Source: Allobogoriella alba
GTDB taxonomy: Bacteria > Actinomycetota > Actinomycetes > Actinomycetales > Actinomycetaceae
NCBI RefSeq assembly: GCF_042665525.1
Contig: NZ_JBHTCQ010000001.1
Location: 1,984,001-2,048,000 of the forward strand
Length of the DNA stretch: 64,000 nt
Reading direction: 5' to 3'
Below are positions 25,452 to 35,933 of the stretch, one piece after another (the stretch's first letter is position 1; every line of letters begins with the position of its first letter). The notes beneath the pieces were generated by a model, which had not been told where the DNA came from, did no database searches, and saw nothing but the letters and a program-made list of their open reading frames with translations. A program made the translations under genes and the position numbers.

Positions 25452-27137
25452 GTGAGTCACCCGCATCCCGATCTGTCCGTGCCCGGTCCCGTCCCGCAGG
25501 GAGGGCTGCGCGTCGTCCCGCTCGGCGGTCTCGGCGAGGTCGGCCGGAACATGACCGTCTTCGAGCACGCGGGCAAGCTCCTCATCGTCGACTGCGGCGT
25601 GCTCTTCCCGGAGGACCACCAGCCCGGCGTCGACCTGATCCTGCCGGACTTCGACTACATCGAGGACCGCCTCGACGACGTCGTCGCCCTGGTGCTCACC
25701 CACGGCCACGAGGACCACATCGGCGGCGTCCCCTACCTGCTCCGCCGGCGCCCCGACATCCCGCTCCTCGGCTCCCAGCTCACCCTTGCGTTCATCGAGG
25801 CGAAGCTCAAGGAGCACCGCATCACACCGACCTCCGTCGCCGTCCGCGAGGGGCAGACCGAGCAATACGGCCCGTTCGGGCTCGAGTTCGTCGCGGTCAA
25901 CCACTCGATCCCGGACGCCCTGGCCGTGATGATCCGCACCGGTGCCGGCAACATCCTGCACACGGGTGACTTCAAGATGGACCAGCTTCCGCTGGACCAC
26001 CGCATCACCGACCTGCGGGCCTTCGGAAAGCTGGGCGAGGAGGGCGTCGACCTGGCTCTCGTCGACTCGACCAACGCCGAGGTGCCGGGCTTCACCGCGC
26101 ACGAGCGGGACATCGGTCCGGTGCTCGACAACGTCTTCGCCCAGGCCGACGGTCAGATCGTCGTGGCGTCCTTCGCCTCGCACGTCCACCGTGTCCAACA
26201 GGTGCTCGACGCCGCGGCGCTGCACGAGCGCAAGGTCGCTCTCGTGGGCCGGTCGATGATCCGCAACATGGGCATCGCGGCCGACCTCGGCTACCTCAAG
26301 GTGCCCCCGGGCACGCTGATCGACGTCAAGTCGATCGACGAGTTCCCGCCGTCGCGGACGGTCCTCATGGCGACCGGCTCGCAGGGCGAGCCCATGGCGG
26401 CCCTGAGCCGCATCGCCAACCGGGACCACCGGGTCTCCGTCGGCCCCGGCGACACCGTGATCTTCGCGAGCTCGCTGATCCCGGGCAACGAGAACTCGGT
26501 CTTCCGCGTGATCAACGGCCTCATGCGCCTCGGCGCCAAGGTCGTCCACCAGGGCAACGCCCGCGTCCACGTCTCGGGACACGCGTCGGCCGGTGAGCTG
26601 CTGTACGTCTACAACATCCTCCGGCCCCGCAACGTCATGCCGGTGCACGGCGAGATCCGGCACCTGGTGGCGAACGGCGCGCTCGCCGTCCAGACCGGGG
26701 TGCCCGCCGAGCGGGTCGTGCTGGCCGAGGACGGTGTGGTGGTCGACCTGGTCGACGGGCGGGCGCGTATCGCCGGCGCCGTGCCGTGCGGCTACGTCTA
26801 CGTGGACGGCTCGTCCGTCGGCGAGATCACCGACGCCGAGCTGAAGGACCGGCGCATCCTCGGTGAGGAGGGCTTCATCGCCATCTTCGCGGCGGTCGAC
26901 GCCTCGTCCGGCAAGGTCATCACGGGCCCGCACATCCAGGCGCGTGGCATGGCCGAGGACGACTCGGTGTTCGACGACATCCTCCCGGACGTCACGGCTG
27001 CGCTGAACGAGGTCGTCGCGCGCGGCAACGCGGACACCCACCAGATGCAGCAGGCCATGCGCCGCGTGGTCGGCCGATGGGCCGCCAAGCGGCTGCGTCG
27101 CAGCCCGATGATCATCCCTACGGTTGTGGAGGCCTGA
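25452..27137 (+). CDS. rnj: Ribonuclease J
   Basis: Metallo-beta-lactamase-fold RNase with 5'-3' exonuclease and endonuclease activity in mRNA turnover and rRNA maturation, 561 aa. The metal-binding motif THGHEDHIGG starts at residue 83. The beta-CASP domain shows VDSTNAEVPGFT, FASHVHRVQQV and ATGSQGEPMAALSRIA, and SGHASAGEL plus MPVHGEIRHL close the active site. The C-terminal domain ends in RRSPMIIPTVVEA. Start GTG 25452 lacks a strong Shine-Dalgarno site; it probably shares a transcript with dapA. Confidence 0.97.
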   Translation: MSHPHPDLSVPGPVPQGGLRVVPLGGLGEVGRNMTVFEHAGKLLIVDCGVLFPEDHQPGVDLILPDFDYIEDRLDDVVALVLTHGHEDHIGGVPYLLRRRPDIPLLGSQLTLAFIEAKLKEHRITPTSVAVREGQTEQYGPFGLEFVAVNHSIPDALAVMIRTGAGNILHTGDFKMDQLPLDHRITDLRAFGKLGEEGVDLALVDSTNAEVPGFTAHERDIGPVLDNVFAQADGQIVVASFASHVHRVQQVLDAAALHERKVALVGRSMIRNMGIAADLGYLKVPPGTLIDVKSIDEFPPSRTVLMATGSQGEPMAALSRIANRDHRVSVGPGDTVIFASSLIPGNENSVFRVINGLMRLGAKVVHQGNARVHVSGHASAGELLYVYNILRPRNVMPVHGEIRHLVANGALAVQTGVPAERVVLAEDGVVVDLVDGRARIAGAVPCGYVYVDGSSVGEITDAELKDRRILGEEGFIAIFAAVDASSGKVITGPHIQARGMAEDDSVFDDILPDVTAALNEVVARGNADTHQMQQAMRRVVGRWAAKRLRRSPMIIPTVVEA

Positions 27138-27186
27138 CGACGGCGCTGCCGAGCCGGGGTCGACCGGCGGGCGGGGCCGAGCGGAG

Positions 27187-27203
27187 GCGGGCCGAGGGCC
27201 CGC
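27187..27203. terminator. Hairpin between convergent rnj and tetR genes
   Basis: Perfect arms GCGGGCC (27187-27193) and GGCCCGC (27197-27203) around GAG, directly beside the tetR stop. Its location suits a bidirectional terminator. No T-tract. Confidence 0.55.
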
Positions 27204-27204
27204 G

Positions 27205-27807
27205 TCAGGCGCGCGGGCGGTGCGTCTGCGCGGCGCGCGGGCGGATCTCCGGCTCCCCGCGCAGCGCCCGGACGTACGCCTCCTCGCGCTGCTCCGCCGG
27301 CCCGGGCAGCAGCCCGGCCAGCTCGAGGCTGACCAGGCCGTGGGCGAGTGCCCACAACCGCACGGCCACCGCGGTCGCCTCCTCGTCCCCGCCCCCGGTG
27401 GCGCGCACGACCGCCTCGCGAAGGACGCCGAACGTCGGGTTCCGCACACCCCGGTCGCCGTCACCGACGGCCCGGTCGGGCTGGAACAGCACACGGTAGA
27501 AGTGCGGGTTCTCGACGGCGTTCCGCCGGTACGCGAGTCCGAGCGCCAGGAGGTCCGCGAGCGGCTCGTCGGTGCGCGGCGCGGCAGCGAGGTGGGCGGC
27601 GAAGCGCCGGAAGCCCTCGGCGACGACGGCGTCGACCAACCCCTTGCGACCACCGAACAGGGTGTAGACCGCCGCGGTCGTGGTGCCGGCGGCGGTGGCC
27701 ACGGCCCGCAGGGACAGCCCGCCGCCCCCGCCCTCGGCCAGGGCGGTGGACGCCGCCTCGAGGAGGCGTTGCCGCAGGGCGTCGTCGTAGCTGCGCGGAC
27801 GGGGCAT
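27205..27807 (-). CDS. TetR family transcriptional regulator
   Basis: 200 aa. The helix-turn-helix (about 25-60) shows GGLSLRAVATAAGTTTAAV followed by YTLFGGRKGLVDAVV. The C-terminal half, with NPHFYRVLFQPD, resembles the WHG/TetR_C_13 type. Start ATG 27807 has a TANNNT element 6 nt upstream; the longer open frame to 28032 runs antisense into the neighbouring gene and is not used. It is divergent from a small membrane protein gene, with a palindrome between them, so regulation of that neighbour is likely. The inducer is unknown. Confidence 0.88.
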   Translation of the reverse strand: MPRPRSYDDALRQRLLEAASTALAEGGGGGLSLRAVATAAGTTTAAVYTLFGGRKGLVDAVVAEGFRRFAAHLAAAPRTDEPLADLLALGLAYRRNAVENPHFYRVLFQPDRAVGDGDRGVRNPTFGVLREAVVRATGGGDEEATAVAVRLWALAHGLVSLELAGLLPGPAEQREEAYVRALRGEPEIRPRAAQTHRPRA

Positions 27808-27813
27808 CCGGTC

Positions 27814-27819
27814 ATCGTA
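27814..27819 (-). promoter_or_regulatory. -10 element of tetR gene 27807 (leaderless type)
   Basis: On the minus strand TACGAT is followed by 6 nt and the ATG. Confidence 0.5.
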
Positions 27820-27844
27820 AGGCCTTGTGGCGCGTTCGCTGACG

Positions 27845-27858
27845 GTGTTAGATAACAC
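27845..27858. promoter_or_regulatory. Palindrome between divergent tetR and membrane protein genes
   Basis: GTGTTA (27845-27850) and TAACAC (27853-27858) are perfect arms around GA, with a further half-site TGTTAG right after. In this GC-rich context the AT-rich patch stands out. It is a likely operator of the adjacent TetR protein. Confidence 0.6.
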
Positions 27859-27913
27859 TGTTAGGAAACTGGTCGGAGCGAGCGCCCCGGCCGACGCCGG
27901 ACGGAGACCACCC

Positions 27914-28324
27914 ATGCTCGAGCTCTCGGAGGCCGCCCGCACCACCGCGGGCCTCGTCGTCCTCGCCGCGATCACCGTGACCACCGGCGGGCACTTCCTC
28001 ACCCGTGTGGTGCGCGGCGCCGTCCCCGCCACGGACTTCCAGATGTCCTTCTTCCGGGCCGGTCACGCGCACGCCGGCGTCCTCATCGTCTTCGGCCTGG
28101 TCTGCCTCCTGCTCACCGAGTCCACCGCGCTCACCGGACCGTGGCAGTGGCTCGCCCGCACCGGCGTGCTCATCGCCGCGATCCTCATGCCGGCCGTGTT
28201 CTTCCTCTCGGCGCTGGGCCGCGACCGGACACGCCCGAACGGGCTCGTGGCGCTGCTGTGGGTGGGCGCCGGCTTCCTCGTCGCGGGCCTGGCCACCCTG
28301 GGCGTGGGCCTGCTCACCGCCTGA
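27914..28324 (+). CDS. Small four-helix membrane protein, unknown function
   Basis: 136 aa with hydrophobic segments at about 11-28, 52-68, 79-100 and 110-134. Just before the second segment lies FFRAGHAHAGVL with H51 and H53, a motif that could bind a metal or heme, though nothing in the sequence proves it. I do not recognise the family with certainty. It is divergent from a TetR gene and separated from it by a palindrome, so it is likely the regulated target. ATG 27914 gives a sensible N-terminus. Confidence 0.75.
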   Translation: MLELSEAARTTAGLVVLAAITVTTGGHFLTRVVRGAVPATDFQMSFFRAGHAHAGVLIVFGLVCLLLTESTALTGPWQWLARTGVLIAAILMPAVFFLSALGRDRTRPNGLVALLWVGAGFLVAGLATLGVGLLTA

Positions 28325-28384
28325 GCGCGCGCCTCCCGGCGGCGCGCCGGGCCCGCCGTCCGCGCGGATCCGCCCGTCCGCCGC

Positions 28385-28390
28385 TAGGTT
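28385..28390 (+). promoter_or_regulatory. -10 element of ftsK
   Basis: TAGGTT lies 9 nt before ATG 28400, so transcription would start almost at the start codon. Confidence 0.45.
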
Positions 28391-28399
28391 GGGTGTGAC

Positions 28400-31117
<2,718 letters not shown>

Positions 31118-31135
31118 CCCGCTCCCCGGACGCGG

Positions 31136-32443
31136 TCACCGCTCACGCGGCACGACCGTCGGCTCCGGTCCCGTCGGTCGCGGCGGCCCCTGGCGCTCCC
31201 GCCCGGTGCCCATCACCTCGGTCACCCGGGCGCGGCGCTCGGCGAGCGTGGCGTCGTCGAGCGTGAGCCCCTCCGGACGGTTCCCGCCGAGCAGGTCCTC
31301 GAGCGGCCAGATGCGCTGACCGCCCGCCCGGTCCACGGTGACCGGGGCCCAGTCCAGCCCCGTGACCCGGGCAGGGGCGCCGGCCGGTGCCGCGACGGTC
31401 GCGTTCACCATGACGCCGGTGCCGGTCTCCATCGTGCAGCACTGGTCGTCCTGGTTCGAGAGGAAGTTGCCCATGGACCAGGCCACCCACATCCCCGTGC
31501 CCGCCGGCCCGCCGTCGAGCCGCTCGAGCGGCTGCGGCGTGTGCGAGTGGTTGCCGAAGATCACGTCGATCTGGCCGCCCTCGGCCAGGGCGTCGGCGAT
31601 CTCGAGCTGCTCCTCGATCGGCTCGTGCACGTACTCGGTGCCCCAGTGGATGGAGGCCACCACGATGTCGGCGCCGGCCTCCCGCGCGGCGCGCGCCTGC
31701 CGGTTCAGGGCCTCGGGGTCCGCTGCCGTCACCGCCCACGGTGTCGCGGCGGGCGGCGGCAGGCCGTTGTCCACCGTCGTCGCGGCGAGGTGAGCCACGG
31801 TCAGCTCGCGACCGCCGCGCTGAAGCGTGTACAGCTGGGGCTGGGCGGACTCCCGCTGCGTGCGGGCCGTGCCCACGTGCCCCATGCCCGCCTCGTCGAG
31901 CACGTCGAGGGTGTGCTCGAGACCGGCCACCCCACGATCCATCGAGTGGTTGGTCGCCAGGTTGCAGCCGTCCCACCCGAGCTCGCCCAGACCGGCCACG
32001 AGCTCCTCGGGGGCTCCGAAGACCGGGTACGCGCTGATCTCCTCGCCCGGTGGGGCGAGCGGCACCTCGAGGCTGCACAGCGCCAGGTCGGCACCGGCGG
32101 TCCACTCCTCGACACCGGACATCAACGGCACGAAGTCCCACCCGCCACCGGGTAGCTCGGCCGCCCGGTTGACCGACTCGTGCGGCAGGACGTCGCCCGC
32201 GGAGAGGATCGTGAAGGTCGCGTCGCTCACCGTCGGGGTCGGACGAGGCGTCGGGCTGCCCCCGCCCGCCGTGCCCGACGGACCGGTCGGCTCGGTGGGG
32301 GCGGGCGTGGGGTCCGGGTCGAAGGGCTCAGCACCGAGCGCGAGCCCACCGACGACGGCGCCGACGGTCAGCGCGGCACCACCGAGTGCCAGGGCGGCCC
32401 TGCGGCGTGAGCGTCGTGCTCGCAGCTCGCGCCGGGTGGTCAT
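31136..32443 (-). CDS. CapA/PGA-synthesis-like metallophosphatase-fold protein
   Basis: 435 aa. A basic N-terminus (TTRRELRARRSRRR) and one hydrophobic segment (about 16-37) anchor the protein, then a Pro/Thr-rich spacer leads to the PGA_cap domain. The domain shows FTILSAGDVLPHESVN, LCSLEVPLAP, LATNHSMDRGVAGLEHTLDV, VASIHWGTEYVHEP and IFGNHSHTPQP. CapA-type proteins take part in poly-gamma-glutamate synthesis in Bacillus, but no capB/capC genes are nearby, so another extracytoplasmic role is possible. Start ATG 32443, chosen over the longer frame, is preceded by a TANNNT element; the gene is divergent from pgsA. Confidence 0.88.
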   Translation of the reverse strand: MTTRRELRARRSRRRAALALGGAALTVGAVVGGLALGAEPFDPDPTPAPTEPTGPSGTAGGGSPTPRPTPTVSDATFTILSAGDVLPHESVNRAAELPGGGWDFVPLMSGVEEWTAGADLALCSLEVPLAPPGEEISAYPVFGAPEELVAGLGELGWDGCNLATNHSMDRGVAGLEHTLDVLDEAGMGHVGTARTQRESAQPQLYTLQRGGRELTVAHLAATTVDNGLPPPAATPWAVTAADPEALNRQARAAREAGADIVVASIHWGTEYVHEPIEEQLEIADALAEGGQIDVIFGNHSHTPQPLERLDGGPAGTGMWVAWSMGNFLSNQDDQCCTMETGTGVMVNATVAAPAGAPARVTGLDWAPVTVDRAGGQRIWPLEDLLGGNRPEGLTLDDATLAERRARVTEVMGTGRERQGPPRPTGPEPTVVPRER

Positions 32444-32449
32444 GGGAGC

Positions 32450-32455
32450 AGGGTA
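32450..32455 (-). promoter_or_regulatory. -10 element of the CapA-like gene (leaderless type)
   Basis: On the minus strand TACCCT is followed by 6 nt and the ATG at 32443. Confidence 0.5.
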
Positions 32456-32493
32456 CGGCGCGCGTGCGCGCAGGCCCGGTCCCGTCCGGCCTC

Positions 32494-32499
32494 TATGGT
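32494..32499 (+). promoter_or_regulatory. -10 element of pgsA (leaderless type)
   Basis: TATGGT followed by 6 nt and GTG 32506. Confidence 0.6.
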
Positions 32500-32505
32500 G
32501 GTGCC

Positions 32506-33132
32506 GTGACGACCGAGACGACGCGGGACGCCGCCGGACCCTCACCGGTGCCGCTGTGGAACATCGCCAACGTCCTGACGATGATCCGTATCGTCCTCGT
32601 GCCGGTCTTCATCGTGCTGTTCCTCCAGGACACGACGGCGATGCGGGTCGCGGCCGCGGTGGTCTTCGCCGTCGCCGCGGCGACGGACAAGCTCGACGGC
32701 ACACTCGCGCGGCGCCGCGGCCTGGTGACCAACTTCGGCAAGCTCACGGACCCGATCGCGGACAAGGCCCTCGTCATCTCGGCGCTCGTCCTGCTCTCCG
32801 CGGACGGTCTCCTGCCCTGGTGGGCGACCATCGTCATCATCGTGCGTGAGCTCGGCATCACGCTGCTGCGGTTCCTCATGGTCCGGCGCGCCGTCATGGC
32901 GGCGAGCCGGGGCGGGAAGCTCAAGACCGTCCTGCAGATCATCTTCATCCTCATGCTGCTCCTGCCCTGGCAGGGGTTCCTCCCGAACGCCGTCGTGGAC
33001 GCGATCCTCCTGGTCGCGTTCCTCGTCGTCCTGCTCGCCGTCGCCGTGACCGTGGTGACGGGCCTCGACTACGTCGTCAAGGCTCTGCGCATCGTCCGGG
33101 GCCAGGGCCGGGAGCGGGACGGCGCAGCCTGA
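32506..33132 (+). CDS. pgsA: CDP-alcohol phosphatidyltransferase (phosphatidylglycerophosphate synthase type)
   Basis: Membrane enzyme of phospholipid synthesis, 208 aa, with about six membrane helices. The CDP-alcohol motif D-x2-DG-x2-AR-x8-G-x3-D-x3-D begins at D61 (DKLDGTLARRRG, then GKLTDPIAD). WNIANVLTMIRIVLVPVFIV is the usual N-terminal helix. GTG 32506 follows a TANNNT element closely, so the transcript is likely leaderless. The TGA overlaps the proposed CTG start of cinA. The pgsA-cinA-clgR order is typical of Actinobacteria. Confidence 0.94.
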   Translation: MTTETTRDAAGPSPVPLWNIANVLTMIRIVLVPVFIVLFLQDTTAMRVAAAVVFAVAAATDKLDGTLARRRGLVTNFGKLTDPIADKALVISALVLLSADGLLPWWATIVIIVRELGITLLRFLMVRRAVMAASRGGKLKTVLQIIFILMLLLPWQGFLPNAVVDAILLVAFLVVLLAVAVTVVTGLDYVVKALRIVRGQGRERDGAA

Positions 33133-33638
33133 GCACGCCAGGTGCGCCGCACGCCCCCGCGCCGCAGGCCGGCGCGGAGGGGGCTGTCGCAGCCCTGGCG
33201 GCGCGCGGCGGGACCCTCGCCGTCGCGGAGTCCCTCTCCGGCGGTGCCCTCACCGCGGCCCTCGTCGCCGTGCCGGGGGTCAGCGCCGTGCTGCGCGGAG
33301 GTCTCGTCGCCTACGCCACCGAGCTGAAGCGGGAGCTGCTCGGCGTGGACGCGGACCTGCTGGCCCGGCACGGCCCGGTCCACCCCGAGGTGGCGCGTCA
33401 GATGGCCGCCGGCGCCGCCCGGCTGCTCGGCGCCGACCACGCCCTCGCCACCACCGGCGTCGCCGGGCCCGGGCCGGCGGACGGGCACCCCGCCGGCACC
33501 GCGCACGTCGCCGCCCTCGGGCCGCGCGGCGTCGTCGTCCGGTCCCTCCTGCTGGCCGGTACCCGGCCGGCCGTACGGTCGGCGACGGTCGACGTCGCCC
33601 TGGCGCTGCTGATCCAGGTTCTCGACGACCCGGCGTGA
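33129..33638 (+). CDS. cinA: CinA C-terminal domain protein (nicotinamide-nucleotide amidase), CTG start
   Basis: Deamidates NMN in pyridine nucleotide salvage; 169 aa, the stand-alone CinA-C form. VAESLSGGALTAALVAVPG is the core motif, with GLVAYATELKRELLGV, TTGVAGPGPADGHPAGTAHV and the terminal helix of the family. No ATG or GTG precedes this motif in frame; the first GTG (33270) would cut it off. CTG at 33129 overlaps the pgsA stop as CTGA, mirroring the ATGA/GTGA couplings elsewhere here, so I take it as the start. A sequencing or assembly error is the alternative. Confidence 0.8.
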   Translation: MSTPGAPHAPAPQAGAEGAVAALAARGGTLAVAESLSGGALTAALVAVPGVSAVLRGGLVAYATELKRELLGVDADLLARHGPVHPEVARQMAAGAARLLGADHALATTGVAGPGPADGHPAGTAHVAALGPRGVVVRSLLLAGTRPAVRSATVDVALALLIQVLDDPA

Positions 33639-33853
33639 AGCCACGCACACGGGGAACAACCCCGGCGACGGCGGCGTTGACCGAAGTGATGATGACGACC
33701 AGGTACATCGACAGCGGCGGGGAGCGCAGCCTGCGCCGCCCGCACGGACGTCCCACCCTTCGGTCCGCGACCCCGTCCGTGGGGCGCCCGACCCCTCGGC
33801 CGGGGTACGGTAGGACGACATCGCCCAGCAGGGCAGGGGAGGAGGGCAGCACG

Positions 33854-34162
33854 ATGATCCTGCTTCGCCGCGAGATCGGTGACGTTCTTCGCGAGGCGCG
33901 CCAGCGTCAGGGCCGCACCCTGCGCGAGGTCTCGTCCGCCGCCCGTGTCTCCCTCGGCTACCTCAGCGAGGTCGAGCGCGGCCAGAAGGAAGCCTCCTCC
34001 GAGCTGCTCGCCTCCATCTGCGAGGCCCTCAACGTGCCGCTCAGCTTCGTGCTGCGCGCCGTCTCCGAACGCATCGCCGTCGCGGAGGGCGTGCACGTCC
34101 CGGACACCGTCCCGGACGAGCTGCTCCACCGCGAGCAGGAGCTGCTCTCTCCGGTCGGCTGA
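33854..34162 (+). CDS. clgR: XRE-type helix-turn-helix regulator, ClgR-like
   Basis: 102 aa. The helix-turn-helix spans about 10-65 with LREARQRQGRTLREVSSAAR and VSLGYLSEVERGQKEASSEL, as in actinobacterial ClgR, the activator of clp protease and repair genes. LCEALNV-type residues and the acidic C-terminus (VPDTVPDELLHREQELL) also fit. ATG 33854 is preceded by GGAGG at 33841-33845. It lies 215 bp after cinA, and that interval holds no gene that I can support. The location after cinA is characteristic. Confidence 0.88.
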   Translation: MILLRREIGDVLREARQRQGRTLREVSSAARVSLGYLSEVERGQKEASSELLASICEALNVPLSFVLRAVSERIAVAEGVHVPDTVPDELLHREQELLSPVG

Positions 34163-34180
34163 ACGGATCGACCACCTGCC

Positions 34181-34206
34181 GAGCCCCGGACCTGCGTCCG
34201 GGGCTC
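34181..34206. terminator. Hairpin between clgR and the DNA glycosylase gene
   Basis: Perfect 11-bp stem GAGCCCCGGAC (34181-34191) with GTCCGGGGCTC (34196-34206), loop CTGC, between two convergent genes. Probably a bidirectional terminator; no T-tract. Confidence 0.75.
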
Positions 34207-34213
34207 GCGCACG

Positions 34214-35011
34214 TCATCCGGGCGGCTGGCAGGCCGGGCAGAAGAACATCTGCCGCTCGCGGGTGCCCGACGCTGCCGTGCCGCGCTCGACGGGTGTGCC
34301 GCAGCGCGGGCAGGGCCGGTGCTCCCGGCCGTGCACGTTGCTCGTGCGGCGCAGGTCACCGGTCGCGGTCGGTGTCCGGGCCCGGGCGGAGCGCAGCATG
34401 AGGTGCCGCGCCGTGCGCACCAGCTCGGGCGCGAGACCGCCGAGCGCGGACGCCGGCGTCCACGGCCAGGTCCGGTGCGCCCACAGCGTCTCCGCGGTGT
34501 AGATCGTCCCGAGACCGGCCACCACCGTCTGGTCCAGGAGCACCTCGGCCACCGGCCGGTCGCGCTGGGCCAGGATCCGCGCGGCGGCATCCGCCACGTC
34601 GAGGTCCTCGGCGAGGACGTCCGGGCCCAGGTGCCCGATCACCCGGTGCTCCTCGGCCGTGGCGACCAGGTCCACCATGCCCAGGTCGCGGCCCAGCGCC
34701 GTCCAGGACGGGGTCGCGAGCACGACCCGCACCTGCGGGGCGCGGTCGGCACGAGTCCGGCCGGCGCGCAGCTCGGCCGTCCGCACCAGGCGCCACGTGC
34801 CTTCCATCCGCAGGTGCGTGTGCATGGTCCGCCCGTCCTCCAGACGGGTCAGCAGGTGCTTGCCGTACGTGGCGTTCTCCGTGACGAGGCAGCCCGCCAG
34901 GTCCACGCCGCCCAGGTCGCCCCAGCGCAGCTCGCCCCGGGTGAGCCGGCGCCCGGCGAACGCCGCGTCCAGACGGCGGGCCACCCGCAGCAGGATGTCC
35001 CCCTCGGGCAC
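34214..35011 (-). CDS. Fpg/Nei family DNA glycosylase (endonuclease VIII-like)
   Basis: Base-excision repair glycosylase/AP lyase for oxidised bases, 265 aa. The N-terminus reads M-P-E-G-D after processing of GTG, giving the catalytic P2 and E3. ENATYGKHLLTRLEDGRTMH carries the beta-lysine, and the H2TH region has LLDQTVVAGLGTIYTAETLW. The C-terminal zinc finger has CPRCGTPVERG then CPAC. The sequence is closest to the actinobacterial Nei2 group. GTG 35011 begins one base after the aroD stop, so the two are translationally coupled, an odd functional pair. Confidence 0.93.
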   Translation of the reverse strand: MPEGDILLRVARRLDAAFAGRRLTRGELRWGDLGGVDLAGCLVTENATYGKHLLTRLEDGRTMHTHLRMEGTWRLVRTAELRAGRTRADRAPQVRVVLATPSWTALGRDLGMVDLVATAEEHRVIGHLGPDVLAEDLDVADAAARILAQRDRPVAEVLLDQTVVAGLGTIYTAETLWAHRTWPWTPASALGGLAPELVRTARHLMLRSARARTPTATGDLRRTSNVHGREHRPCPRCGTPVERGTAASGTRERQMFFCPACQPPG

Positions 35012-35012
35012 C

Positions 35013-35795
35013 TCAGCCCCCGGCCGGGCCCGTGACCCGGGCGACGGCGTCCAGGACGGCCCGCAGGTCGGCGAGGTCCGGCTGCCCCGGGGCCGAGGCC
35101 CGGCCGGCCGTCGCGAACGTCGCGACCGACCCGAAGAGGTGACCGACGAGCCGTGTGACGACACCGAGCCGCCCCATCGCCATGGTGATCGCGGGCGGGC
35201 CGGGTTCTGCCGCGAAGGTGGCCGTCGCCTCCAGCAGCGCGACGACGTCGGCCGTGCGGTGCGGGGTGACGGCGAGCTTGACGACGTCGCCGCCCGCCGC
35301 ACGCATGGCACGCAGCAGGTCTGTCATCGCCTCGGCCGAGGGTGTGCCGACGACGTCGTGCGCGCTGAGGACCACGGGCAGGCCCGAGGCGCGCGCCGCC
35401 GCGATCGCCTCCCCGGCGGACGCCCGGCCGTGCTCGACGTCCAGCAGGTCGGCCGCACCGGACCGGGCCAGCGCGGAGATCACGGTGCCGTACTCGGTGT
35501 CCGTCAGCTCGGCCGCCCCGCCCTCGACGGCGGTCCGGACCGTGGCGAGCAGCGGGCGCCCGGTCAGCCGGTCCACGTCCGCGCGGACGGCGGCCAGGTC
35601 GGCGACGACGTCGCGCAGGTCGGCGAGGTGGTCGACGCGCCACTCGAGCAGATCCACCGGGAGGCCGGCGACGCCCGCGACCTGCCCACGCACCTCGGCC
35701 GTCGTGCGCCCCAGGACGGGCACGATCACGGCCGGTGACGCCGGCGGAGGACCGAGGACGAGCTCCTTGACGGTGACGGGGCGCGTGCTGCTCAC
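35013..35795 (-). CDS. aroD: Type I 3-dehydroquinate dehydratase
   Basis: Third step of the shikimate pathway, 260 aa TIM barrel. EWRVDHL, LLATVRTAVEGG, VVLSAHDVVGTPSAEAM (catalytic histidine), DVVKLAVTPH (Schiff-base lysine), AITMAMGRLGVVTRL and GSVATFATAGRASAPGQ (closing loop) together identify the type I enzyme. Many Actinobacteria use type II AroQ instead, so a type I enzyme here is worth noting. GTG 35795 is preceded by a TANNNT element. It is upstream in an apparent two-gene operon with the DNA glycosylase. Confidence 0.94.
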   Translation of the reverse strand: MSSTRPVTVKELVLGPPPASPAVIVPVLGRTTAEVRGQVAGVAGLPVDLLEWRVDHLADLRDVVADLAAVRADVDRLTGRPLLATVRTAVEGGAAELTDTEYGTVISALARSGAADLLDVEHGRASAGEAIAAARASGLPVVLSAHDVVGTPSAEAMTDLLRAMRAAGGDVVKLAVTPHRTADVVALLEATATFAAEPGPPAITMAMGRLGVVTRLVGHLFGSVATFATAGRASAPGQPDLADLRAVLDAVARVTGPAGG

Positions 35796-35801
35796 CTCGG
35801 C

Positions 35802-35807
35802 AGGGTA
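35802..35807 (-). promoter_or_regulatory. -10 element of aroD (leaderless type)
   Basis: On the minus strand TACCCT is followed by 6 nt and GTG 35795. Confidence 0.5.
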
Positions 35808-35834
35808 GAGCAGCGCTGCAGCCGAGCGGACGGG

Positions 35835-35853
35835 TTAGGTGAACCTAAGCGAA
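35835..35853. promoter_or_regulatory. DtxR/IdeR-type iron box
   Basis: TTAGGTGAACCTAA (35835-35848) is a perfect palindrome. Taken as a 19-bp window it matches the DtxR consensus at 14 of 19 positions by my count. It overlaps the -35 position of the -10 at 35855, so Fe-loaded repressor would block the siderophore operon. Confidence 0.8.
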
Positions 35854-35854
35854 A

Positions 35855-35860
35855 TACACT
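35855..35860 (+). promoter_or_regulatory. -10 element of the iron-siderophore operon
   Basis: TACACT fits TANNNT and lies 7 bp after the iron palindrome ends. It gives a leader of about 65 nt before GTG 35934. Confidence 0.55.
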
Positions 35861-35933
35861 AAGGTGCGCTTGACTAAATCGATCATCGGGTCGGTACCCG
35901 CTCCCGCCGCCCGGTCACGAGAGGAAGACGCCC

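Noticed and set aside
33270..33638. cinA starting at GTG 33270
   Set aside because: This would delete the conserved AESLSGG motif and leave the domain incomplete.
33639..33853. Extra coding region before clgR
   Set aside because: The open frame joined to clgR has no supported start and no homology-like motif; the helix-turn-helix protein begins properly at 33854 after a ribosome-binding site.
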